Of a DNA stretch of 64,000 nucleotides, positions 53,666-62,830 are shown one piece after another. Where the stretch lies: positions 124,001-188,000 of the forward strand of contig CBFHYX010000001.1 in assembly GCA_965660145.1 (NCBI GenBank), given 5' to 3'. Below the pieces are notes generated by a model that saw only the letters and a program-made list of their open reading frames with translations, ran no database searches and was not told the origin of the DNA. A program made the translations under genes and the position numbers. Positions within the stretch are counted from its first letter, which is position 1; each line of letters begins with the position of its first letter. This DNA is from JABURQ01 sp029243145 (GTDB lineage: Bacteria; Planctomycetota; Planctomycetia; Planctomycetales; Planctomycetaceae).

Positions 53666-55837
53666 ATGCGGACACACACTCTTCGCTCTTCAGCATTGTT
53701 ACTTTGTGCGGTCTTCTGGTTCACCGGATGTGGTGACGATTCCAGCGAGCAAGCGACCGATCAATCTCAAAACACACCCGGTGCGCCCTCTACGCCTGAA
53801 GCAGATTACGAATCAGAAATGGCGAGCGAAAATTATGATTCAGCCGGTGGGTCGGGAATGAACCCCGAAGGCAATAATGCCTCCTCGCCAGCCGCGCCTC
53901 CCCGACCACCTCGGCCCGAAGACCCGACCGTTTGGTCCAGCCAAGAGATCACATCCGCCGTCGAAGAACGCGATCTTAAGGTCAAAGACGCATTGAAATC
54001 CTACACCGAAAGTCACAGAGGTGAGGATCAAGCCGCAGAAGAGATTGTCGCGTGGATGGAGATTTTGAAGCTGCCACCCGTCGAACCTCCCAAACCTCAA
54101 ACCAAGAATGGCGCAGGATCGAACGGGTATCCCGGGGAATCGGCAGAAGGATCGGCAGAAGGTTATCCTCCCGGAGAAGGAGCCTACCCAGAAGGTTCCA
54201 TAGATCCTGGAGCCTATGAGCCTCCTATGATGGAAGAAGAAATGTACGCCAACCCGGGAGCTAACGGTCAACCGAACTCCAACTCCAACAAGTCGAAGAA
54301 ATCCGATGACGAAATCGCAGAGTCTTTGATCGATTCGTTGATGGGAATTCAATCGTTGACGAGTTTTCAAGCGGCCCGAAATTTACTAGAGGGGAAGCTG
54401 ACTTTATCCATCGAACCTGAGAAAACAGCAAGACAAATCATGACGGCGTTGTTACAGAACATCCAGGGAGCTTCAGATCCTGGTGCAAAAATCTTGCGGC
54501 AAACGATTCTTGAACCAGAGCTGATTCGATCTGGCGAGGGAGATTTTGACAGCCGTCGATTACAAAACATTTCGATGGAAGAGCATTGGAAAAACGCGAT
54601 CTCTGTCATGGACGGAATGATGGGCGTGGAAACATCAAAAGCAGGTCCACCCAAACCTCAACCCGGACAAGGTGACTATGGATATCCAACTGGGTCACCT
54701 GAAATGAGTGGCGGAGAGATTGGGCCTGATGGCCAGCCGATGAAAAAAGACGAAGGAAACCAACCACCCGCCAGAAACCCTCTCCCTCAAAATATTCGAT
54801 TGCCAAATTATACGCAAGAACAAGCAACCGCCGCACAAAATTACCTTTGGGCACCTGAAATGATTGATCAAATTGCGCAGCGACTGACCATTTCGGACAC
54901 CTTAATGCGTGAACCAGATCTGGTGATGTTGGCTGGTCAATTACCTGCCACTGCCAGTCGACACGCATTTCAGCAGTTTCTTGAGAAGAACTGGAAGGTG
55001 TCGGACGATTGGACCCGTAACCCGGTCGACTTGGTGAAACACGACGCCTTCAAAAAGTTTATGAGAGATCCCGGTTTATTGATCTCATTGAAGTCTCTGC
55101 CGCACGAACAAGCCAACACCGCTGGAGCGAACGACGATGATTATGGGGGAGGCGAAGGAGGAGCGGGTGAAACGGGTGGACGACGAGAAGCCGCAGGTGA
55201 TCCACGCGAAAGACATTCTAAAGGAGAATGGTTCAAAGCGACTGAGCACATGATGCTTGGTCTGATGGATCGAATGCAAATCGCCGCATCAACAGGATCA
55301 CTTCCCGCGAGTGACGAAAAGCAACTCGATGTTCGACTTCATCGAAAAGCAGAAATTACAATAGGTTCGCATCTCGAACTGGTCCTCGGGCATCAAAGTG
55401 CTGATCCGAAAAAACCACAGCCCGATAAGACAACGGTGAATTATGTTCGCATCGAACTGAATTCGCTCACAGCAGCAGAGGGTGAAGCGATTGTGAAACA
55501 CTACCGCTCTGCACTTCGCAACGAAAACGTCTTCACGGTCCTGAATAAGAATGGAATGTGGATGGAATCCTCGGGAACAAATCGAGGGAGTGATGAGTTG
55601 TACTCTCAGGATGTTCTGCTCACTCGGAATAACTCTCGTAAATCGATTGAAGAACCTGGTCGACAACCTGCGAATTCGTTCGAGTCCTCTGCACCCACAG
55701 ATGGTTTTTCGGACCCGGGAAGTTACGATGGCGGTGGTGGAGGAGGAGGATTCGTTGTCGAAATTCTCACGGTTCGTATTCCCGACCCGGAAGTGTTTCT
55801 AAAACCGGCAAAATCCCCGGCTGTTTCGCAGAACTAA
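53666..55837 (+). CDS. Large Pro/Gly-rich lipoprotein
   Basis: A 723-residue predicted lipoprotein with lipobox WFTGC after the signal LRSSALLLCAVF. The chain alternates low-complexity Gly/Pro/Glu/Ser stretches (about 25-215, 345-385, 510-540, 680-705) with helical parts without recognisable domains (SLIDSLMGIQSLTSFQAARNLL; ISDTLMREPDLVMLAGQLP). The end (VVEILTVRIPDPEVFLKP) is conserved-looking. ATG 53666 follows ACAGGC. Function unknown; likely a surface or periplasmic scaffold. Confidence 0.75.
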   Translation: MRTHTLRSSALLLCAVFWFTGCGDDSSEQATDQSQNTPGAPSTPEADYESEMASENYDSAGGSGMNPEGNNASSPAAPPRPPRPEDPTVWSSQEITSAVEERDLKVKDALKSYTESHRGEDQAAEEIVAWMEILKLPPVEPPKPQTKNGAGSNGYPGESAEGSAEGYPPGEGAYPEGSIDPGAYEPPMMEEEMYANPGANGQPNSNSNKSKKSDDEIAESLIDSLMGIQSLTSFQAARNLLEGKLTLSIEPEKTARQIMTALLQNIQGASDPGAKILRQTILEPELIRSGEGDFDSRRLQNISMEEHWKNAISVMDGMMGVETSKAGPPKPQPGQGDYGYPTGSPEMSGGEIGPDGQPMKKDEGNQPPARNPLPQNIRLPNYTQEQATAAQNYLWAPEMIDQIAQRLTISDTLMREPDLVMLAGQLPATASRHAFQQFLEKNWKVSDDWTRNPVDLVKHDAFKKFMRDPGLLISLKSLPHEQANTAGANDDDYGGGEGGAGETGGRREAAGDPRERHSKGEWFKATEHMMLGLMDRMQIAASTGSLPASDEKQLDVRLHRKAEITIGSHLELVLGHQSADPKKPQPDKTTVNYVRIELNSLTAAEGEAIVKHYRSALRNENVFTVLNKNGMWMESSGTNRGSDELYSQDVLLTRNNSRKSIEEPGRQPANSFESSAPTDGFSDPGSYDGGGGGGGFVVEILTVRIPDPEVFLKPAKSPAVSQN

Positions 55838-56055
55838 AGTGGTTCCCATTCGCATTTGAAGTACCGGAAGACGACGTCTCCCTGATGCACTGTCTTTTCT
55901 TGAGACGATCTTCTTCGAAACTCCTTAGGGAATGAAAGAAATTGGTCTCAAGAAGGTCAAGAATTGTCGAGGGGTGCGCTATATTCTGGATAGCTGATCG
56001 AGTAAAACAGAAAATATTGCGACTCATATTCTCTCTCGCGACAGACTGACGACTT

Positions 56056-57246
56056 ATGACTCCCTCGACTGATTCTCATCAAATTGACCTAGAAATTAAA
56101 GACGCCCAGGTCATTTTCTCGACCGTTTGGGAAACGCTGGAAGAAGAACTTGGTCATGCGAATCTACGTTTTCCCAAAGAGCTTATTCTACTCGGTGGTG
56201 CTCCCGGCGCAGGTAAAGGAACACATACGCAGTTCATCATGAAGGCGCGCGGTCTCACCTGTCAGCCGATTGTTGTCAGCTCATTGCTGGACACGCCAGA
56301 GATGCAGGCTCTCAAAAATCGAGGCTCGATGGTCGGCGATAAAGAAGCCGTCAGTATTGTTCTACGAAAGTTGCTGGAGGAAGATTTTCGAGACGGCGCC
56401 GTCCTTGATGGATTCCCACGAACTCGTGTCCAGGTCGAATGTTTGAAACTGCTGGTCACGAAAATCAATGAGCTTCATAAAGAGTATCGCGAGACTCCGA
56501 TGGCGATTCACTTTCGCCAACCAACGATTCACGCAATGGTTCTCTTCATCAGCGAAAAGACCAGTATCGAACGGCAAATTAAACGTGGGGAAGAAGCCGC
56601 GATTCATAATCAGGAAGTTGAAGAAACGGGTGTCGGAATATTATTACCGGTGCGCGAAACCGATCTGAATCCTGCCACCGCTCGCCGTCGTTATCGGGTT
56701 TTTAAAGAACAAACTTGGGACGCACTCACTTCGCTCAAAGAGATTTATCACTACCACTATGTGAACGCTGAAGGTAACGTTCTCGAAGTGGAAGAGAACA
56801 TCCTGAAAGAACTTCAATACCAAAGCTCGTTAGAACTCGATCCGCGTACTTTTGAAACGGTCCGCAAATTACCACTCGCCGAAGAGATTGTCCGTCACGC
56901 ACGACAGGAACTCGTCAAACGACTCGATTCGTATGTGATCGAACACCAGCAAATGTTCGTGAAAATCGTCAATATCCTCCACGAAAAATTCATGCCGATC
57001 ATCTTAAGGCACGCCTTGTCGGGTCGAGCTGTGGTCAATTCTGAAGACCCTATTTTCGAAGATCCACTCGCCTTAACCATGTTGATCGATATTTTTTCCG
57101 AGCGAGGTTATCATGCAGTGATCGATAAAGTGATCCGCGATATACCGCTTCGAGTCGACATGGAAACCGGCGACATCGAGCATTTGATCAAGTTCGTTTA
57201 TCGGGTTCAGGTTCACTTCAAGAGTTCGGAAATCCGCCGCGGATAA
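56056..57246 (+). CDS. Adenylate-kinase-like protein with an unknown C-terminal half
   Basis: A 396-residue protein. Residues ~35-235 are an adenylate-kinase-type NMP kinase: LILLGGAPGAGKGTHTQF (P-loop), VVSSLLDTPEMQALK, AVLDGFPRTRVQVECLKLL and a long lid with TARRRYRVFKEQ. The N-terminal ~30 residues and the last ~150 residues have no kinase counterpart; the latter are helical (EEIVRHARQELVKRLDSYVI, VNILHEKFMPIILRHAL, IDKVIRDIPLRVDM). The combination may be a planctomycete-specific enzyme; the substrate is unknown. It is larger than the relative at 11275-11904. Confidence 0.83.
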   Translation: MTPSTDSHQIDLEIKDAQVIFSTVWETLEEELGHANLRFPKELILLGGAPGAGKGTHTQFIMKARGLTCQPIVVSSLLDTPEMQALKNRGSMVGDKEAVSIVLRKLLEEDFRDGAVLDGFPRTRVQVECLKLLVTKINELHKEYRETPMAIHFRQPTIHAMVLFISEKTSIERQIKRGEEAAIHNQEVEETGVGILLPVRETDLNPATARRRYRVFKEQTWDALTSLKEIYHYHYVNAEGNVLEVEENILKELQYQSSLELDPRTFETVRKLPLAEEIVRHARQELVKRLDSYVIEHQQMFVKIVNILHEKFMPIILRHALSGRAVVNSEDPIFEDPLALTMLIDIFSERGYHAVIDKVIRDIPLRVDMETGDIEHLIKFVYRVQVHFKSSEIRRG

Positions 57247-57258
57247 CTTGTCCATGTT

Positions 57259-58104
57259 CTAAGATTTCAACGTGATTCCCATATCGGCAAACAGTAACTG
57301 CATATCTTCCCACACAAATTTCTTGGCCGGTGGGTTTCTCAACAGATAGGACGGATGGTAGGTGCAGAGCACTTTGGCGCCTGCGTACTCATAGAATTCG
57401 CCACGCATTTTCCCAATGGGGGTTTCGGAGTCGAGCAGATTTTTGGCAGCCACCGATCCCCAACAGACAATATATTCGGGATTCACAATCTTGATTTGCT
57501 TATCCAAATATTCTCGACAATGAGACGCTTCTTCCGGGCTGGGATTTCGATTTCCAGGAGGACGACAGCGCAAGATATTACAGATGTAAATCTCCTCTCG
57601 TTGCATGTCGCAGGCTTCAATGATTTTGGTCAACAGCTTCCCCGCACGACCGACAAACGGTTCTCCCTGAGCATCCTCATCCGCACCGGGCGCTTCCCCA
57701 ATAAACATGATCTTCGCGTTCGGATCGCCAACTCCAAACACCGTCTGAGTGCGAGTCGAGGCAAGTTCCTGACAGCGAGTACACTCGGCTACTTTTTTGG
57801 CGAGACGAGACAAGGCAGCTTTTTGATTTGCGGGAGGCATGATTGTTTCAGGAGTTGAGGGTGAATCCGGGGATGGGTCGTCAGGAATATCACTAGGTGC
57901 AGAGATAATAGGCTCCTCTGACTCCACTTCTGAATCTGTATTCAGAACCATTGGAGCTAGTTGAGGAGCCGGAGGTTCTTGCTCCGTTCGTAATTCCATT
58001 TCCGGCAGTTCGACTTCGGGAAGCTGTGTCACTCCTGCCATTTGCCAACCCGTCAACCATTCTCTCAGATCACGGGACGTCAATGGGGGCAGAGAATCAC
58101 TCAC
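57259..58104 (-). CDS. Uracil-DNA glycosylase, family 4 (Fe-S)
   Basis: A 281-residue type IV/SPO1-type uracil-DNA glycosylase that removes uracil from DNA. The core is C-terminal: CTRCQELAST with two cluster Cys, FIGEAPGADEDAQGEPFVGRAGKLL (motif A), ICNILRCRPPGNRNP and SHCREYL (other two Cys), YIVCWGSVAAKNLL and TYHPSYLLRNP (motif B). The first ~100 residues are an acidic, Pro-rich linker. GTG 58104 is chosen because GGAGC stands upstream and it clears the previous gene; an ATG at 58197 would overlap that gene by 38 bp. Confidence 0.94.
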   Translation of the reverse strand: MSDSLPPLTSRDLREWLTGWQMAGVTQLPEVELPEMELRTEQEPPAPQLAPMVLNTDSEVESEEPIISAPSDIPDDPSPDSPSTPETIMPPANQKAALSRLAKKVAECTRCQELASTRTQTVFGVGDPNAKIMFIGEAPGADEDAQGEPFVGRAGKLLTKIIEACDMQREEIYICNILRCRPPGNRNPSPEEASHCREYLDKQIKIVNPEYIVCWGSVAAKNLLDSETPIGKMRGEFYEYAGAKVLCTYHPSYLLRNPPAKKFVWEDMQLLFADMGITLKS

Positions 58105-58159
58105 CGAGAAGCTCCGTAGGATGAAATGAACAGACACAAATTCAAAACTTAAGTTGACC

Positions 58160-59488
58160 TTAACTCGCAGGGTCGGCTGTGAAAAGTGACCTTCCATGGT
58201 TTTTTTGAGCCGCCATCCATAACCGCCATGACCTTTGATCGTACCCGAAATCCTCCTCGGTCAATTTTGTCAGAGTGGCTAAAACTGTCGAGTTTTTCAA
58301 ATTGCGGTGAACTTTCACCGGTTTCCATTTCACGCCCGCTTGCGAGGGGATTCCGAGTGGTTCGTTGATCTGCACACCAAAAGGCAACTGTCCGGTACGG
58401 GCAAGCAATTCAATTTCTGCAGGCAGCACACCCGACCCCAGTTGTCCATTGTTCGAACCATTAGCGGCAAACGTCACTCCTTCACGATAAGGAACTTGCA
58501 CTATGTATGTGTGAGAAGTGATGAGGGCATCGACCAAATGCGGAATCGATTCTTCAGTACCGATTTCTTCCAAACCGCGGGCGGCTCGATTCACAATTTT
58601 GTTGTCACTATGAGATAAGTGCTCGAGATAAAGTTGATTGGCTTGAAAGCGATACGAATTCGGAATGAAACCGAGCGCCTGATTCCGCAACTGAGAACTG
58701 TCATCAAATAATGCTTGCCTTGCGATCGCTGCTTTCGCGTCAGGAGCATCAATCGCATCCAGAATATCGAGCATCAATACACGAGCTGCCTGATCCGGGT
58801 GAAAGGCGAATATTTTCACCAACGCAGGAACAGCATCGGGATCTCTCAACGCCTGTAACTCGGTCAATGCTGCTTGAGAATCATCTTGGGTTTTACTGTA
58901 CAACGCCGCTTTCCAACGCTTCATCTGATCGAACCATTCCTGATTCACTTCCTGCTGTTCTTCTTTAGCAGAAATCAACGCCATTTCTTGCATCGTGATG
59001 TATCGATTTTGGTGCTTCACGTATCCCTTCCGGGACATCATCTCTTCTTGAGGCATCCAGTCTCCCCGATGCTTCACATGGTCGAGCATTTTTCGGGCGC
59101 GTTCGTGATTGGGGGAAAGCCGAACAACTTGTTCCAGGTGATGTTGTTTTTGTTTTTCGAGTTGATTTCTTACACACCACATTACCAGATCCCAATGATC
59201 TTCGGCGCTATCGAATGCTTGCCGTTCGCGTGTTTCGTATTCTTCTACACGCGAAGAACGAAAAACGAAAAACTCCACATCTTCTCGAGCGATTCTCATC
59301 TGAATACCACTGAGGGAAACAATGTCGAGCGGCGTGTTTTCGCGGGATGCTTTTTGACGATCCATCGTACCGCGAATCTCTCCTCCGTTTTTCAAACGAA
59401 TGACATCGGCGCGCAGTTCTGCCGTTCCCCATTCCATCCCGAATAGGAAAATTACGATCAGTGGTATTACAAGACGATCTGGCATCAT
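58160..59488 (-). CDS. Exported HEAT-repeat protein
   Basis: A 442-residue protein with a signal peptide (LVIPLIVIFLFGMEWGTA). An N-terminal small beta domain (ADVIRLKNGGEIRGTM, as in many planctomycete proteins) is followed by a helical zone with DWMPQEEMMSRKGYVKHQNRYIT and HEAT repeats (RDPDAVPALVKIFAFHPDQ; NKIVNRAARGLEEIGTEESIPHLVDAL). It probably binds other proteins in the periplasm. It lies 56 bp ahead of the glycosylase gene. Confidence 0.85.
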   Translation of the reverse strand: MMPDRLVIPLIVIFLFGMEWGTAELRADVIRLKNGGEIRGTMDRQKASRENTPLDIVSLSGIQMRIAREDVEFFVFRSSRVEEYETRERQAFDSAEDHWDLVMWCVRNQLEKQKQHHLEQVVRLSPNHERARKMLDHVKHRGDWMPQEEMMSRKGYVKHQNRYITMQEMALISAKEEQQEVNQEWFDQMKRWKAALYSKTQDDSQAALTELQALRDPDAVPALVKIFAFHPDQAARVLMLDILDAIDAPDAKAAIARQALFDDSSQLRNQALGFIPNSYRFQANQLYLEHLSHSDNKIVNRAARGLEEIGTEESIPHLVDALITSHTYIVQVPYREGVTFAANGSNNGQLGSGVLPAEIELLARTGQLPFGVQINEPLGIPSQAGVKWKPVKVHRNLKNSTVLATLTKLTEEDFGYDQRSWRLWMAAQKNHGRSLFTADPAS

Positions 59489-59778
59489 GACCTCATTTGT
59501 TGTCCGATTGTTTCGATCTTAACGGTTGAGCGAGCCTATCAGCAAAGGGAATTCGGTCGTTCAGGGCATTCCCAGTGAACCGAGACTGGCTTTCCACCGA
59601 AATGTCTGCCTAAAATGAATACCTCCCGGTATTTGTTCAAACGTCCTATCGTCTAATCTTTTTCCGGGAATCCTGTCAAATCTTGATGATTCTACCCGAC
59701 GGGAATGATTACAGATGCGACCTTTGACTATGTAAACTCCCTGATTTTTGAATTCCCTTCGTGTAGAAGAGGCCAGAG

Positions 59779-61032
59779 ATGATGTTTCGGCTCGGTACAC
59801 TGACACTCCTAATTGTTGCAGGATTGATAAACCTGTCCACGGCGACAGTCGATGCTCAGGTGAATCTCCCCTCGCAGCAATTGTTAAATCGCTACGGCTT
59901 GGAAATTCTATGGTCGTCGCAAGGTGTCTTGAATAAAGACCGTGATCGCGTCATGAATGTAGCGATTGATGAAGAAACGGTCTACATTCAATCGCAAAAC
60001 GGATTCATCTCTGCATTTGACAGTGAGACGGGAGATCGTCGCTGGGCGCAGTTGGTCGGGCGACTCGATAGTCCGCAACTACCACTCACTTCTAATGATG
60101 ATACTATTCTCGTCACTTCGGGAATCCGACTTTATGCGGTCGATAAATGGGAAGGCGTCCGCCTGTGGGAAATTGCCTTAGCGGAACAAGCCGGTGCCCG
60201 ACCGGTTTCTGACGAGGAACGTGTCTACATTGCCTCTCAAGAAGGGTCAGTCTACGCCTACGATCTTGCCAGAATTTACCAACTGTATCACGCGAACAAG
60301 CTCCCCAAATGGTCAATCCAGACGCAGATTTGGCGTCATGCCACTTCGAAACCCATCAAGCTCCCTCCCATCCTTTACAATAACCAACTGACATTCGCCA
60401 GCAAGACCGGCATCATGTATAGCGTGCAACCTGCGGACGATAAATTGGTTTTTCAGATGTCAACGGATCGATCGATTAGTGCACCGATGGTCGAAAAATC
60501 CGGACAACTCTATGTCTGCACCGAGGATCATCACGTCTACTGTCTCGACAGTTTGCGTGGAACGGTCATCTGGGACTTTATTGCACGGGGACCAGTGACC
60601 ACACAACCACAAATTGTCAATAATCGCTGTTATCTCAGTACCGTCGCCGGCACTGTTTATTGCCTAAATGCAAGAACCGGAATCACCGAATGGGAATCGC
60701 CAGAATCCTATGCCTTCATCGCCAAGACCGAAAACTACATCGTCACTGCTGATCGTCTGGGTAACATGTTGTTACTGTCTCTCGATGCAACGGGGACTAA
60801 AGCTAAGGTGGCTGCCCGTTTGCCCCTGAAATCATTCAAATTCAAAGTCGCCAACGGTTTAACAGATCGTATCTATCTGGTTTCCTCACAGGGCCAGACC
60901 CTGTGCTTGCGGGAACGTGGAAACTCCCTCCCCAAATTCTTCCGTAATCCAGACCGCCGACCCATTGAGCCAATTTTTGCGGATGAAAACGCAGGACAAG
61001 ACTCGACTGCTGACGACAACGGCAACAATTAA
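59779..61032 (+). CDS. Exported PQQ-like beta-propeller protein
   Basis: A 417-residue protein with a signal peptide (LGTLTLLIVAGLINLSTATVDA). WD-like PQQ repeats fill the rest: VYIQSQNGFISAFDSETGDRRWAQ, VYIASQEGSVYAYDLAR, LYVCTEDHHVYCLDSLRGTVIWDF and CYLSTVAGTVYCLNARTGITEWE. It resembles BamB-like or quinoprotein-like propellers, but there are no dehydrogenase catalytic features; a binding or assembly role is likely. Confidence 0.88.
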   Translation: MMFRLGTLTLLIVAGLINLSTATVDAQVNLPSQQLLNRYGLEILWSSQGVLNKDRDRVMNVAIDEETVYIQSQNGFISAFDSETGDRRWAQLVGRLDSPQLPLTSNDDTILVTSGIRLYAVDKWEGVRLWEIALAEQAGARPVSDEERVYIASQEGSVYAYDLARIYQLYHANKLPKWSIQTQIWRHATSKPIKLPPILYNNQLTFASKTGIMYSVQPADDKLVFQMSTDRSISAPMVEKSGQLYVCTEDHHVYCLDSLRGTVIWDFIARGPVTTQPQIVNNRCYLSTVAGTVYCLNARTGITEWESPESYAFIAKTENYIVTADRLGNMLLLSLDATGTKAKVAARLPLKSFKFKVANGLTDRIYLVSSQGQTLCLRERGNSLPKFFRNPDRRPIEPIFADENAGQDSTADDNGNN

Positions 61033-61073
61033 CGGTTAGTCTTGTCTGTTGGGGTTGTTTCCTCGAGGGCGAA

Positions 61074-62657
61074 TCAGGACGCAGAATATTTCAACGCACG
61101 TCCGGGTTGTCGCTCGCCATTCACCACAAGTGGTCGAGAATCTTTAACAATCACTGATCCGTTGACGATGACTTGCTCGATACCAACACAAGTCTGTTGA
61201 GGATCGGCGTAAGTCGCACGATCAGAAATCGTTTCTGCGTCAAAAACCACGACATCTGCGAACGCATTCTCTCGCAAGACACCACGATCAGTCAGCCCGA
61301 AGCGTGTTGCCGAAACACCGGTCATTTTGTGGACGGTCTCTTCCAGAGAAAACAACTTGCGATCTCTTACGAGCGGCCCCAAAAGTCGGCCCGTTGATCC
61401 GAAGACTCGCGGATGGACGTGAGCATTGTCGTGATAGATTCCATCGGAACCCATCATGTATAAGTCGTGCTTCAAAAACGGTTCAATGAGCCGGTCATCT
61501 CCTTGATCAAACACCAATAAAACCGCCAACCCTTCTTCCAGTAACAATCGAAAGAGTGCTTCTTCGGGCGGTAAATCCATATCGGCGATATATTGAGCAA
61601 GTGTCTTTCCTTGATGGATGGAGTTCTCTTTACTGGCCACCCAAGCGATGCGGATATGATCGAGATCGAGGCTGTACAGTTTGAGTCCCTCGGCAAACTT
61701 CGCCTTGATGACGGGTTCGCGCATTTTAGTGATCGCCGCCAAAGGCCCATCTTCCCAAACCTCATAAGGGAGTAAATAATTGAGCATCGTTGAACCGGGT
61801 TGATAAGGATACACGTCGAACGAAAAATCAACTTCGTGACGTGCGACGGTATCGATGTATTCGAGAATCGGCTCAATATCGTCTTGCGAGAGTCCTTTCA
61901 TGTGAGAGATATGGACCCGAACACCGGCTCGCCGCCCAATCTCAACCGCTTCCTTTAAGCCGTTCATGATCCCGGTTTTGTATCTCATATGTGTGACATA
62001 CAAACCGTTGTACGGTGCGATGGCTTCGCAAGCACGGACTAGCTCATCGGTCGTCGAAAAGCATTGTGCGATGTAATCGAGACCAGTTGAGAGACCGACG
62101 GCTCCCGCCTCCATTCCGTCTCGAATCTCGCCGCAGATTTGTCGCATTTGAAAATCATCAACCGCTTGTCGTCCAAATCCGCACGCTAACGATCTCACGT
62201 TGGCGTAGGGCACATGGGGAATAAAGTTCTGCACGTTTTTGCCGTCAGCGAACTCCAGATAATCGCCCAATGATCGCCAACCTCGATATTCATCAAGCCG
62301 CAGAGCATTTAACGCACGCAGATAAAACGTCCATTCGAGCGCCGTTTGATCATTCACCGGGGCATAAGAAATGCCATCGGCCATGATCACTTCGGTTGTA
62401 ATGCCTTGCATCGTTTTGGCGGCAAGTTGTTCGGTTTTCAGCAACCAGCCATCGGTATGATTGTGGACATCAATAAAACCTGGAGCGACTATTTTTTCGG
62501 TCGCATCGATGATGGTCGTTGCCTTAGCGGCAGAAAGATCACCGATGGCGGCAATGCGATCTTGCGAAAGACCCACGTCGGCTTGGCAACGGGGAGAACC
62601 GGTTCCGTCAATCACGGTGCCATTGCGAATTAAAATATCGAACAACAATTCACTCAC
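61074..62657 (-). CDS. N-acyl-D-amino-acid deacylase (D-aminoacylase family)
   Basis: A 527-residue amidohydrolase. DILIRNGTVIDGTGSPRCQADVGL is the standard start; APGFIDVHNHTDGWLL has the metal HxH; VYVTHMRYK-like (LYVTHMRYKTGIM) and VRVHISHMKGL contribute other ligands; GSDGIYHDNAHVHPRVFGSTGRLL holds the Asp. VTGVSATRFGLTDRGVLRENAFADVVVFD ends the family pattern. It frees D-amino acids from N-acyl forms or acts on related amides. It is divergent from the gamma-glutamyltransferase. Confidence 0.92.
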   Translation of the reverse strand: MSELLFDILIRNGTVIDGTGSPRCQADVGLSQDRIAAIGDLSAAKATTIIDATEKIVAPGFIDVHNHTDGWLLKTEQLAAKTMQGITTEVIMADGISYAPVNDQTALEWTFYLRALNALRLDEYRGWRSLGDYLEFADGKNVQNFIPHVPYANVRSLACGFGRQAVDDFQMRQICGEIRDGMEAGAVGLSTGLDYIAQCFSTTDELVRACEAIAPYNGLYVTHMRYKTGIMNGLKEAVEIGRRAGVRVHISHMKGLSQDDIEPILEYIDTVARHEVDFSFDVYPYQPGSTMLNYLLPYEVWEDGPLAAITKMREPVIKAKFAEGLKLYSLDLDHIRIAWVASKENSIHQGKTLAQYIADMDLPPEEALFRLLLEEGLAVLLVFDQGDDRLIEPFLKHDLYMMGSDGIYHDNAHVHPRVFGSTGRLLGPLVRDRKLFSLEETVHKMTGVSATRFGLTDRGVLRENAFADVVVFDAETISDRATYADPQQTCVGIEQVIVNGSVIVKDSRPLVVNGERQPGRALKYSAS

Positions 62658-62830
62658 TTTGCTCTAAGGTCGGGCCCAGATCTATCATATCAATCTCACC
62701 GACTGGATCCACAAACCAGTCTATAAAAGATTGGTAGAGTATTCCCGAGAAATTGATATCGACTTGACTCGAACCAATCGTCAAACCAGACTCAATGTGT
62801 ATTATTCTCTTTCAAAAAAGCGAGAACTTG

